Origin: Nocardiopsis coralli
Lineage (GTDB): Bacteria; Actinomycetota; Actinomycetes; Streptosporangiales; Streptosporangiaceae
Assembly (NCBI RefSeq): GCF_014892575.1
Contig: NZ_JADBGI010000014.1
Span: 62,001-126,000 of the forward strand
Reading direction: 5' to 3'
DNA: 64,000 nucleotides
Shown here: in pieces, positions 15,198-23,052 of the stretch
Numbering within the stretch: the stretch's first letter is position 1
How the letters are laid out: each line of letters starts with the position of its first letter
The notes under the pieces: generated by a model
What the model was told of the DNA's origin: nothing
Database searches by the model: none
The model's input: only the letters and a program-made list of their open reading frames with translations
Made by a program: the position numbers and the translations under genes

Positions 15198-16183
15198 GCG
15201 CGGGCGCGGCGTTCCATCGCGGCGCGTTCCTCCCGGGCCCGGCGGTCCGGGGTCAGCAGCGGGCGTGCGCCCTGATTGAGCAGCGCCTCGGCGACCCCTT
15301 CGCCCAGGTCCCATGCCTCGGTCGCGGGACGGTGGCCCTGCTCGTGCAGGAACGTGCCGCCACAGTCCGAGAAGACCATCCCGATGAGGGAGAGCGACCC
15401 GTCCTCCTCGACCGTGCAGTGGCCGGCCACGGGTGAGCCGCAGTCGCCCTGGAGCCGTTGCAGCATGGCGCGTTCGGCGGTCACGGCCAGGCGGGTGTCG
15501 GGGTCGTCGAGGCCCCGGACGAGCGCGGCCAGCTCGGTGTCCTCCGAACGCAGCCGGGCCCCGACGACACCTGCTCCGACGGCCGGGCACAGGAGCTCGC
15601 GGGGGATGACCTGGCTGATGCGGTCGCCGAGTTCGGCGCGGGCGAGGCCGCCGGCGTTGAGGACCAGGCCCTCGCAGGTGTTCTCCCCGTCCATCCGGTC
15701 CAGGCGCTGGTTGACGTTGCCGCGGATGCGCACGACGTGCAGGTCGGGGCGGTGCTTGAGGATCTGGCCGCGGCGGCGCACGGCCGAGGTGCCCACGCGG
15801 GTGCCGGGCGGCAGTTCGCTCAGCGTGCGGTAACGCGATCCCTTGCGGAGCACGAGAGCGTCGAGGGACTCCTGGCGGCGCAGGTAGGCGGTGAACTCGG
15901 TGCCCTCGGGTTCGGCCTCGTCGCCGGGGACGTCCTTGACCGAGTGCACGGCGATGTCGATCTCCCCGGCGAGGAGGCGGCGGTCGACCTCGCGGAGGAA
16001 AGCGCCCTTGCCGCCGAGCTCCGACAGGTCGCCGTACCACCGGTCCCCGGCGGTCTCCACACCGACGATCTCGGTCGGGATTTCGGTCGTCCTGGCGAGA
16101 TGGTCGCGGACGAGCCGGGCCTGGGCCATCGCCATGGGAGAGGTTCGGGTGCCGATCCGGAGCGGCTGCGCGTCGCTGAGCAT
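15170..16183 (-). CDS. hemC: Hydroxymethylbilane synthase (porphobilinogen deaminase), divergent
   Basis: The enzyme polymerises four porphobilinogen units on a dipyrromethane cofactor. The 337-residue frame from ATG 16183 has the catalytic Asp in VHSVKDVP (D84), the arginine-rich cofactor site GTSAVRRRGQIL (131-142), RIRGNVNQRLDRMDG at 152-166 and the cofactor-binding Cys248 in QGDCGSPVAGHC. Several segments differ from the usual family text: CPAVGAGVVG replaces PAVGQGA-type sequence, and NTCEGLVLNAGGL replaces the DAIILA-type strand. No hemA or hemD lies nearby, so this may be a second paralogue. Confidence 0.85.
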   Translation of the reverse strand: MLSDAQPLRIGTRTSPMAMAQARLVRDHLARTTEIPTEIVGVETAGDRWYGDLSELGGKGAFLREVDRRLLAGEIDIAVHSVKDVPGDEAEPEGTEFTAYLRRQESLDALVLRKGSRYRTLSELPPGTRVGTSAVRRRGQILKHRPDLHVVRIRGNVNQRLDRMDGENTCEGLVLNAGGLARAELGDRISQVIPRELLCPAVGAGVVGARLRSEDTELAALVRGLDDPDTRLAVTAERAMLQRLQGDCGSPVAGHCTVEEDGSLSLIGMVFSDCGGTFLHEQGHRPATEAWDLGEGVAEALLNQGARPLLTPDRRAREERAAMERRARAQYPRHAPW

Positions 16184-16271
16184 GCCGCCACAGTAGAGCG
16201 CAGCGTCGGGCGGCGTGGGCTGTTTCACCAGATCGTGCCAACAATCGGTGGCGAGGTCCCGTCTGGGTGGT

Positions 16272-16736
16272 TCAGGACCCGGGGTGTTCGAGCGCTGCGA
16301 GCGCGGTGACGGCACCCAGTTCCCAGCAGGCCTCGCGGGCCTCGGCGTCGGGGGCGCCGGTCACGGTGACCGGCGGGCGGTGGCGTTCCCAGCCCATGCC
16401 CTTGGCGATGGACTCCACGGCCCGCACCGCGCCGGACGTGTCGTTGCCGCCGTGCACGAAGAGCGCGTACGGCAGGCCCCGGGTGTCGTTCTGCGCCTGG
16501 TAGTAGGTGCGGTCGAAGAAGTCCTTGAGGGCGCCGGACATGTACCCGATGTTGGCGGGGGTGCCGAGGAGGACGGCGTCGGCGGCGAGGAGGTCGGCCG
16601 GCCCCGCCGCCAGCGCGGCGCGGGTGTGCACCTCCACGCCCTCGATGTCGTCGGTGCGGGCGCCCTCGACGACCGCGTCGAACATCTCCTGCGTGGCGGG
16701 CGAGACGGTGTGGTGAACGATGAGGAGCCGTGCCAT
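16272..16736 (-). CDS. Flavodoxin-fold FMN-binding protein (NADPH-dependent FMN reductase/WrbA-like)
   Basis: The 154-residue protein shows a flavodoxin fold. The FMN phosphate loop is HHTVSPATQEM (8-18) and the isoalloxazine loop is GTPANIGYMSGALKDFFDR (58-76). It is expected to bind FMN non-covalently in the cytosol and transfer electrons or reduce quinones; the partner is unknown. It is the gene upstream of hemC on the same strand, about 90 bp away, so a shared transcript is possible. Confidence 0.85.
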   Translation of the reverse strand: MARLLIVHHTVSPATQEMFDAVVEGARTDDIEGVEVHTRAALAAGPADLLAADAVLLGTPANIGYMSGALKDFFDRTYYQAQNDTRGLPYALFVHGGNDTSGAVRAVESIAKGMGWERHRPPVTVTGAPDAEAREACWELGAVTALAALEHPGS

Positions 16737-16777
16737 GGCTCCACCCTAGGATCCCGCCTGCGACGGGCAGACTGGCG

Positions 16778-16835
16778 GGGATCTTGCTACTGGAGCCGAT
16801 ATCGGCGCTGAACCCGGCTCTGGTAGCAAGATCCC
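16778..16835. repeat. Palindromic element, copy 2 (inverted orientation)
   Basis: The arms GGGATCTTGCTAC and GTAGCAAGATCCC form a perfect 13-bp stem around TGGAGCCGATATCGGCGCTG and the rest of the centre. Read on the opposite strand it aligns with the element at 10451-10512. It lies just upstream of the flavodoxin gene start (16736), a promoter-proximal site unlike copy 1. Confidence 0.78.
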
Positions 16836-16986
16836 GGCCCCACGGGTCACGGTGAGATCGGCAGCACGCGCCCCGCAGGCCGGAAGCCTGCGACTGGCGC
16901 GTACGGGGTGGAGCTCCTGGGTATGCGGCCTGTCACGGGGCGCCGGAACCGTGAACGGCGCCCCCGTCGACAGGGAGCCGGGCCGC

Positions 16987-17235
16987 ATGAGCGAGCAGTC
17001 CTCACAGGAACCGTCCGCCGACAGACCCGCGTCGCTCGAGGGCGGCGTCCCGGGTACCCCGCGCGGCCCCCAGGCCGCACCGTGGGTGTGGATCAGCATC
17101 GGCTGCGCCGGGCTCCTGGTGCTCGGCCTGGGTCTGGCCGCCCTCGTCGCCTTCGTGCTCGCGGCCCCCGACACCTCCGACGACGACCGCAGTCAGCTGC
17201 AGGACGGCGGCGTGGTCCGCAACCTCCCCGACTGA
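16987..17235 (+). CDS. Small single-pass membrane protein (hypothetical)
   Basis: The 82-residue protein starts at ATG 16987 with GGGAGCCGGGCCGC upstream. It has about 33 disordered Ser/Pro/Gly-rich residues, one membrane segment (WVWISIGCAGLLVLGLGLAA, about 34-53, extending to 59) and an acidic tail. It is predicted to have a cytoplasmic N-terminus. No family is recognised. Confidence 0.65.
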   Translation: MSEQSSQEPSADRPASLEGGVPGTPRGPQAAPWVWISIGCAGLLVLGLGLAALVAFVLAAPDTSDDDRSQLQDGGVVRNLPD

Positions 17236-17577
17236 GCGCGCCCGCGCACACCGCACCCGCGCCCGCGTGAACCCCGGGCCGCCGCCCCGACCACCCGAAG
17301 CGTGACGCGCGCCATGGCCCCGCGCCGTCCGAGTGCCCTGGTGTGCGATCCCACATGCCGCGCGTGAGCGGGACGCACACCGGGCCGACCCCGGCCACGT
17401 GCCGCACCCGAGCGGTGGAGCGCACCGACGAACGCCCATTCCATCCCCGACGACGTGCGAAGATGATCGACGGCCTGCGTCGCTTCCGGATTTTTCACCG
17501 TCCGGACCAGGTTGTCGCAGTGGGCCCACTGTCGCGTCCACACGCTCCCCGCCAGCACCACCGAAGACAGGTGTCCT
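17236..17577. other. Intergenic region upstream of the NCS1 transporter
   Basis: No gene is supported. The only clear signal is the perfect 14-bp palindrome CAGTGGGCCCACTG at 17518-17531, 46 nt before the transporter start. Confidence 0.5.
17518..17531. promoter_or_regulatory. 14-bp palindrome, possible operator of the NCS1 gene
   Basis: CAGTGGGCCCACTG is self-complementary over its full length. Its position about 50 bp ahead of the transporter start codon fits a repressor or activator site. No regulator gene is adjacent. Confidence 0.4.
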
Positions 17578-19188
17578 GTGACTCACGCTCCACCGTCACC
17601 GCAACCCGCGCCCTCGGCCCTCCAGCAGATCACTCACCCCGACGGACGGGTCTCCCTCCCCGAAGGCCAGAACCCCCCGGACGGCCCCTTCACCAACACC
17701 GACCTCACCCCCGTCCCGATGGCGCGGCGCACCTGGGGAACCGGCAGCTTCAGCGCCCTCTGGGTCAGCCTCTCCGTCAGTATCCCGGCCTGGACCCTGG
17801 CCAGCGGCCTCATCGCGGCCGGCATGGACTGGCGCCAGGCGATGCTCGCGGTGGTGCTCGGAAACCTGATCGTGCTGCTGCCGATGGTCCTGACGGGCCA
17901 CGCCGGCGCCAAGTACGGCATCCCCTTCCCCGTCTTCGCGCGCGTCTCCTTCGGGCTGCGCGGCGCCAACCTGCCCGCCCTGCTGCGCGGCGCGGTCGCG
18001 TGCGGGTGGTTCGGCATCCAGACCTGGGTCGGCGGCCAGGGTGTGTACGTGCTCGTCGGGCGCCTGCTCGGTGACGGATGGCTGGGTGCGGCCCAGTTCG
18101 GCGGGAACCCGTGGACCCTGTGGCTGTCCTTCGGTGTCTTCTGGCTGGCGCAGGTCGCCATCATCCTCTGGGGCATGGAGGGTGTGCGCCGTGTCCAGGT
18201 GTGGGCGGCCCCGCTCATGGTCGTCGGCGGTGTCGCGCTCCTGGTGTGGATGGCGGCCGAGGCCGGCGGGCTGGGCCCGATGCTGGCCACCGAGGGCGAG
18301 CTCGACTGGGGCCCCTCGTTCTGGGCGCTCTTCTTCCCCTCCCTCATGGGCGTGATCGGGTACTGGGCGACCCTGACCCTCAACATCAGCGACTTCACCC
18401 GCTTCGCCGCCTCCCAGCGCGCGCAGGTGCTCGGCCAGTCCCTGGGCCTGCCCACGACCATGACGGCGTTCTCCCTGCTGGCGGTCATGGTCACCGCCGG
18501 GACCGCCGCTGTCTACGGCGAGGCGCTGTGGAACCCCATCGACGTCGTCGACCGCATGGACAGCGGCATCGGCCTGCTCTTCGCGGTCTTCGTGGTACTG
18601 CTCGCGACGGTCTCCACCAACATCGCGGCCAACCTGGTCGGACCCGCCTACGACCTGGCCAACCTCAAGCCGCAGTGGATCAGCTTCCGCACGGGCGCCC
18701 TGCTCACGGCGGTCCTGGGCGTGCTCATCATGCCGTGGAAGCTCATCGAGGACGAGAGCGTCTACATCTTCACGTGGCTGGGCACGGTCGGCGGCCTGCT
18801 CGGCGCGGTCGCGGGCATCCTGCTCGCCGACTACTGGCTGCTGCGCCGCACGCGCATCGACCTGCCTTCCCTGTACACCCGCGGCTCGCGCTACTGGTAC
18901 TCGGGCGGCTGGAACTGGCGTGCGATGACCGCGTTCGGTGTCGGCGCGCTCCTGGCCGTGGGCGGCTCGAACTCCCCCGCGGGTGAGGGCCCGTTCCCGA
19001 CCGAGGGGCTGATCCCCGTGCTGGCGCCGCTGGCCGAGTTCGGCTGGGTCGTGGGCCTGGTCAGCGCGCTGGTCCTGTACTGGGGGCTGAGCCGGTTCGT
19101 CCCCGACCGCGGCACCGCCGCCGACTCCGATGGCGAGAGCTCCGGGGCCGGGGACACCACGGCACCCGACGACACCTCGGCCAGGTAG
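17578..19188 (+). CDS. NCS1 family nucleobase/allantoin-type permease
   Basis: This 536-residue protein has about twelve membrane segments. The features belong to nucleobase:cation symporter-1 proteins: NTDLTPVPMARRTWG before the first segment, WGTGSFSALWVSLSVSIPAW, and KYGIPFPVFARVSFGLRGAN near 115-135. The likely substrate is a nucleobase, hydantoin or allantoin, driven by Na+ or H+. The start is GTG 17578, which gives the expected N-terminus. It is a single gene with no catabolic partner nearby. Confidence 0.88.
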   Translation: MTHAPPSPQPAPSALQQITHPDGRVSLPEGQNPPDGPFTNTDLTPVPMARRTWGTGSFSALWVSLSVSIPAWTLASGLIAAGMDWRQAMLAVVLGNLIVLLPMVLTGHAGAKYGIPFPVFARVSFGLRGANLPALLRGAVACGWFGIQTWVGGQGVYVLVGRLLGDGWLGAAQFGGNPWTLWLSFGVFWLAQVAIILWGMEGVRRVQVWAAPLMVVGGVALLVWMAAEAGGLGPMLATEGELDWGPSFWALFFPSLMGVIGYWATLTLNISDFTRFAASQRAQVLGQSLGLPTTMTAFSLLAVMVTAGTAAVYGEALWNPIDVVDRMDSGIGLLFAVFVVLLATVSTNIAANLVGPAYDLANLKPQWISFRTGALLTAVLGVLIMPWKLIEDESVYIFTWLGTVGGLLGAVAGILLADYWLLRRTRIDLPSLYTRGSRYWYSGGWNWRAMTAFGVGALLAVGGSNSPAGEGPFPTEGLIPVLAPLAEFGWVVGLVSALVLYWGLSRFVPDRGTAADSDGESSGAGDTTAPDDTSAR

Positions 19189-19206
19189 GGCCCGGATCCA
19201 CGAGAG

Positions 19207-19236
19207 CGGGGGCGCTGCGCGTACGCGGCGCCCCCG
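19207..19236. terminator. Bidirectional hairpin between convergent genes
   Basis: The arms CGGGGGCGC and GCGCCCCCG form a 9-bp stem in the 69-bp gap between the NCS1 gene and the convergent phosphatidyltransferase gene. There is no long T tract on either side, so the terminator role is inferred from position. Confidence 0.6.
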
Positions 19237-19257
19237 TTCACACGTTCCGGGCCGGGG

Positions 19258-20331
19258 TCAGGAGACCGCGGCCTCCTGCTGTTCCTGCTCCCTGCGCTCG
19301 TCCAGGGCGGCCAGCGCGGTGTTGATGTCGCGCGTGACGCGGGAGAACTCGCGGGTGGACAGCCACAGCTTGTAGATGATGAGCAGCTCGAAGGCGAACA
19401 TGAACACCGCCGAGGCCGCGATGGTCACGAGCATGCCCGTCAGCGAGAAGACGCCCACCAGCGGCGCGACGACGAAGACACCCATCTGGTACTCGATGCC
19501 GCTGAACAGGTGGGGCCGGATCCGGTTGGCGCGCAGGGTGTCCCGCATCCGCCGGTACCAGGGGAAACGCCGGTCGAACCCCTTCTGCAGCGCGGTGCTC
19601 TGGATCGCCTTGGCCTTGCTGGCGGCGGTGGGCCGGTCGACCTGGCCGGGCTCCGCGTAGTGCGTGTCCGCGGCCGGGGCGTTGACCCGCTCGGAACCGC
19701 CGATGGACACACTCGCGTCGTCGTCGCCCAGGTGGTCGGCGCCGTTGTCGTCGCGGCCGAAGCTCCCCGCGGCCCGGCGCACCCCGCTGGTGTCACCCTC
19801 GGTGGTCTCCTCGACCTCGCGGATGGCCTGGGCGATGTGGCGGCGCATGGCCGAGCGCACCTTCGCCATCTGCGGCGAGTTCAGGTACCGGAACATGTCC
19901 GTGAAGACGATGCCCAGCAGGAACCACAGGAAGACCGGGTTCTCGGTCTGCAGGAACTGGCCACCCATGAGCGCGATGGCGCAGACCAGGACCCTGATCC
20001 GGTCGAAGACGTAGTCGAGCCAGCTGCCGAAGACCGAACCGTTGCCCTTGAGGCGGGCGACCTTGCCGTCCATGCAGTCGAGCACGAAGCTCAGGTGGAA
20101 CAGCAGCGCACCGGTGACCAGCCAGTACCAGTCACCGAGGAAGAAGCACACCGCCGACGACAGACCCAGGAACAGGGCGGCGAACGTGAGCTGGTTCGGT
20201 GTGATGGAGGTGCGATTGGCGGTGAGGACCACCAGGCGCGAGGCCAGGGGATCCACGAGCCACACGGTCCACCACGAGTCCCGGGGTTTGTAGGTCTGCT
20301 CGCGAACCTCCGCGAGCGTGAACGTGCTCAA
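19258..20331 (-). CDS. CDP-alcohol phosphatidyltransferase family protein
   Basis: The 357-residue membrane enzyme transfers a phosphatidyl or similar group from a CDP-activated donor to an alcohol. The full CDP-OH-P signature is present: D85-x2-D88-G89-x2-A92-R93-x8-G102-x3-D106-x3-D110. A C-terminal extension of about 100 disordered residues is followed by further hydrophobic segments and a charged tail. The start is TTG 20331, because GGAGGT lies 6 nt upstream; the frame is open further upstream but without such a site. The acceptor alcohol cannot be predicted. It diverges from an acyltransferase gene. Confidence 0.85.
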   Translation of the reverse strand: MSTFTLAEVREQTYKPRDSWWTVWLVDPLASRLVVLTANRTSITPNQLTFAALFLGLSSAVCFFLGDWYWLVTGALLFHLSFVLDCMDGKVARLKGNGSVFGSWLDYVFDRIRVLVCAIALMGGQFLQTENPVFLWFLLGIVFTDMFRYLNSPQMAKVRSAMRRHIAQAIREVEETTEGDTSGVRRAAGSFGRDDNGADHLGDDDASVSIGGSERVNAPAADTHYAEPGQVDRPTAASKAKAIQSTALQKGFDRRFPWYRRMRDTLRANRIRPHLFSGIEYQMGVFVVAPLVGVFSLTGMLVTIAASAVFMFAFELLIIYKLWLSTREFSRVTRDINTALAALDERREQEQQEAAVS

Positions 20332-20854
20332 GGGGTGACCTCCGTGCTGCGGGTCGAGGGTAGTGGCGCGGTCTCTGGAGGATGTCGGGGCCGGCCGCCG
20401 ACACGTGGTCGGGCGCGGCCGGTTCCGCGGGACCCGCTCTGATGACGTGGAGGTGACGCCCGAGGGTGACGGATCGGGCGGAACGTGCCGAAAACGTGAC
20501 CGGAACGTTGACGACCGCATGACCAGGACGGAACGGTACAGTGACCAGCGCAGAAGCTTCGGGTGACCTCTGAGTGAGAGCACCCCGGAGGCGCCCAGCG
20601 CCGCCGCGGAGCGGCCGCCCCCACCGCAGTGGGTGACCCACCTCTCACCCGGTGCCCGCGGGGGCTACGTGACCACAGAGATTGAATCTCGAGTTGGCAA
20701 CAAGGGCGCCCCCGCTCTCGGAGCACTCGGGCCCTACCCCAATACTGAACCGGCGGGCCCCTCATGGACGCCGACGACCTCTCTCGGCCTCTGCGCACAG
20801 CGCCGCCCGCGTGGCGCACCCACGTTCTCTTGCCTTCCGAGCCTGGAGTGATCC
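20332..20854. other. Divergent intergenic region with 11-bp direct repeats
   Basis: This 523-bp region separates the phosphatidyltransferase and acyltransferase genes. No gene is supported. It has three AACGT motifs spaced exactly 11 bp apart (20482-20514) and a hairpin-prone stretch at 20570-20665. I did not recognise a riboswitch class. Confidence 0.55.
20482..20514. promoter_or_regulatory. Three 11-bp direct repeats, possible response-regulator site
   Basis: AACGTGCCGAA, AACGTGACCGG and AACGTTGACGA follow one another with an 11-bp period, one helical turn. This spacing is typical of OmpR/PhoB-type regulators that bind head to tail. The actual regulator is unknown. Confidence 0.45.
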
Positions 20855-22981
20855 GTGTCCGCTCCTGCCCAGCGCCCCGTGACCGACGTCCTCTCCTCAC
20901 CGGTGAAGACGCGGTCCAAGGGACGCCACCGCCCCGACATCGAGGGGCTTCGGGCCGTCGCCGCCCTGTTGATCGCCGTTTACCACATCTGGTTCGGCAC
21001 GGTCTCCGGGGGCGTCGACGTCTTTCTGCTGCTCACCGGTTTCCTCGTCACCGGGTCGCTCGTACGCACCCTGGAGCGCGGCGACCGGATCAAGTTCGGG
21101 GCGTACTGGAGCAAGGTCGCCAAGCGGCTCTTCCCGGCCGGTGCGGTCGTGCTCGGCGCGGTCCTGGCCGGCACCTACCTGTTCATGCCGCGCTCGCAGT
21201 GGACCGAGATCATCGGCGACGTTCAGGCCTCCGCGCTGTACTACGGCAACTGGCACCTGGCCTTCGGCGCCGTGGACTACATGGCCGAGAACTCCGCGGC
21301 CAGCCCGGTGCAGCACTTCTGGTCACTGGCGATCCAGGGGCAGTTCTACCTGGTGTGGCCGCTGTTCATCACCGCGGTCTCCCTGGTCGGGGTGTGGCTG
21401 GGGATCCGGGTGCGCACGGCGGCCTTGAGCGCGGTGGCGCTGGTCGCGGCGGGCTCGTTCGGGTACTCGCTGTGGATCACCTCCAACGAGCCGGTGTGGG
21501 CCTACTTCGACAGCGGCGCCCGGCTCTGGGAGCTTGCCCTGGGCGGCCTGCTCGCTCTCGTGGTGACACGCTTCGCCCTACCCGGAGCCCTGCGCTGGGC
21601 CGCCGGCTGGCTGGGCCTGATCGCGCTCGTGGCCTGCGGTTTTGTCATCAGCGACACCCTGCCCTACCCCGGTTACGCGTCGCTGTGGCCGACCACCGCC
21701 GCGGCCCTGATCATCCTCGCGGGCGCGGGTGAGGCCGAGAACGGACGCCTGTCCGCCAACCGCCTGCTGAGCGCGCGCCCGCTGACCTGGCTGGGCGGGC
21801 ACGCCTTCCCCCTGTTCCTGTGGCACTGGCCCGTGCTGGTCTTCTACCTGGAGGTCACCGACCGGGTGCGCCCGTCGCTGTCCGGCGGGTTCATGGTCCT
21901 GGGGGTCTCCTTCCTCGCCGCCCTGGCCACCACCTGGGTCATCGACGGCGGCATCACCCGCGTCACCACCCGGTACAAGGCGCCGATCTGGTCGCTGGCC
22001 GCGGGTGTGCTCTTCGTCGTTCCCGTCCTGGTGGCGAGCTCGCTGTGGAGCCAGGAGATCGACCGCGACCGCACCGAGCGCCTGGAGCTGAGCTCCAACC
22101 CGATGAACTACCCCGGCGCCGCCGTCCACCTCGACCAGGAGCTGGCCACCGACCTCCCGGTGCTGCCCGTCTACCCCGACACCTCCACGGTCGCCGAGGA
22201 CACCATCGAGGAGACCAGCGACTGCAACGCGGTGGCCGCCGACGACGAGATGGTGCTGTGCGAGTTCGGCGACCCCGACGCCGACTTCACCATCGCGCTG
22301 GTGGGCAGCTCCCACGCCCGGCACTGGTTCAACGCGCTGGAGGCCGTCGTCGAGCGGCAGGGCTGGAACATGGTCATGATGACCCGCAACGCCTGCCAGT
22401 TCAGCACCGAGATCCAGTACCGCGGCGGTGAGGAGTACACCAACTGCACCACGTGGAACCAGGAGGTCATGACCGAGCTGGAGACACGTGACGTCGACGC
22501 GGTCTTCGGCCTGGCGAGCCTGACCGACCCGCGTGAGGACAAGGAAGAGCACGTCCCCGACGGGTTCCTGCAGCGCTGGTACCAGCTGGACGCGATGGGC
22601 ATCGACATGATCGCCGTCCGCGACACCCCGCGCTTCGACTTCGACGTGCCCGAGTGCGTCGACCGGGAGGGCGCGTCCGAGTGCGTGGCCGACCAGCGCG
22701 ACTCCATGGCCGAGACCGCACCCTTCCACCACCTGGCCGAGGTCCCCGACAACACGAGCTTCATCGACCTGACCGGGTACCTGTGCCAGGGCGGCGAGTG
22801 CCAGGGCGTCATCGGCAACCAGCTCGTCTACTACGACGCGAACCACCTCAGCTACGCGTTCTCGGAGTCGCTCGGAGCCGTGCTGGAGCCCCACCTGTTG
22901 GAGGCCTCCGGGCAGGAGAACCAGGCCGACACCATGCTGTTGGGCTCCCCGGGGGTCGAGCAGGCCGGCGGAGAGGGCTGA
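20855..22981 (+). CDS. Membrane acyltransferase (OafA/YrhL type) with C-terminal SGNH domain
   Basis: The 708-residue protein O-acetylates a surface glycan or related envelope molecule, judged by family. The acyltransferase-3 domain spans about 27-385 with some ten membrane segments and the motif RPDIEGLRAVAALLIAVYH, whose His44 is catalytic in this family. An extracytoplasmic SGNH hydrolase-like domain follows, with VGSSHARHW at 483-491 and DANH at 661-664 supplying Ser and Asp/His. The start is GTG 20855. It stands alone on the plus strand, divergent from the phosphatidyltransferase; both point to envelope modification. Confidence 0.9.
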   Translation: MSAPAQRPVTDVLSSPVKTRSKGRHRPDIEGLRAVAALLIAVYHIWFGTVSGGVDVFLLLTGFLVTGSLVRTLERGDRIKFGAYWSKVAKRLFPAGAVVLGAVLAGTYLFMPRSQWTEIIGDVQASALYYGNWHLAFGAVDYMAENSAASPVQHFWSLAIQGQFYLVWPLFITAVSLVGVWLGIRVRTAALSAVALVAAGSFGYSLWITSNEPVWAYFDSGARLWELALGGLLALVVTRFALPGALRWAAGWLGLIALVACGFVISDTLPYPGYASLWPTTAAALIILAGAGEAENGRLSANRLLSARPLTWLGGHAFPLFLWHWPVLVFYLEVTDRVRPSLSGGFMVLGVSFLAALATTWVIDGGITRVTTRYKAPIWSLAAGVLFVVPVLVASSLWSQEIDRDRTERLELSSNPMNYPGAAVHLDQELATDLPVLPVYPDTSTVAEDTIEETSDCNAVAADDEMVLCEFGDPDADFTIALVGSSHARHWFNALEAVVERQGWNMVMMTRNACQFSTEIQYRGGEEYTNCTTWNQEVMTELETRDVDAVFGLASLTDPREDKEEHVPDGFLQRWYQLDAMGIDMIAVRDTPRFDFDVPECVDREGASECVADQRDSMAETAPFHHLAEVPDNTSFIDLTGYLCQGGECQGVIGNQLVYYDANHLSYAFSESLGAVLEPHLLEASGQENQADTMLLGSPGVEQAGGEG

Positions 22982-23052
22982 GCCCCTGCCCCTGCGCCTG
23001 GGCCGCCGGGACCGGGTCGCGGCGGGGCCCGGGTCGCGGCGGAGCACCGCGC

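Noticed and set aside
20570..20680. Riboswitch-like hairpins upstream of the acyltransferase
   Set aside because: I compared the conserved motifs of TPP, cobalamin, SAM and c-di-AMP classes from memory and none fitted.
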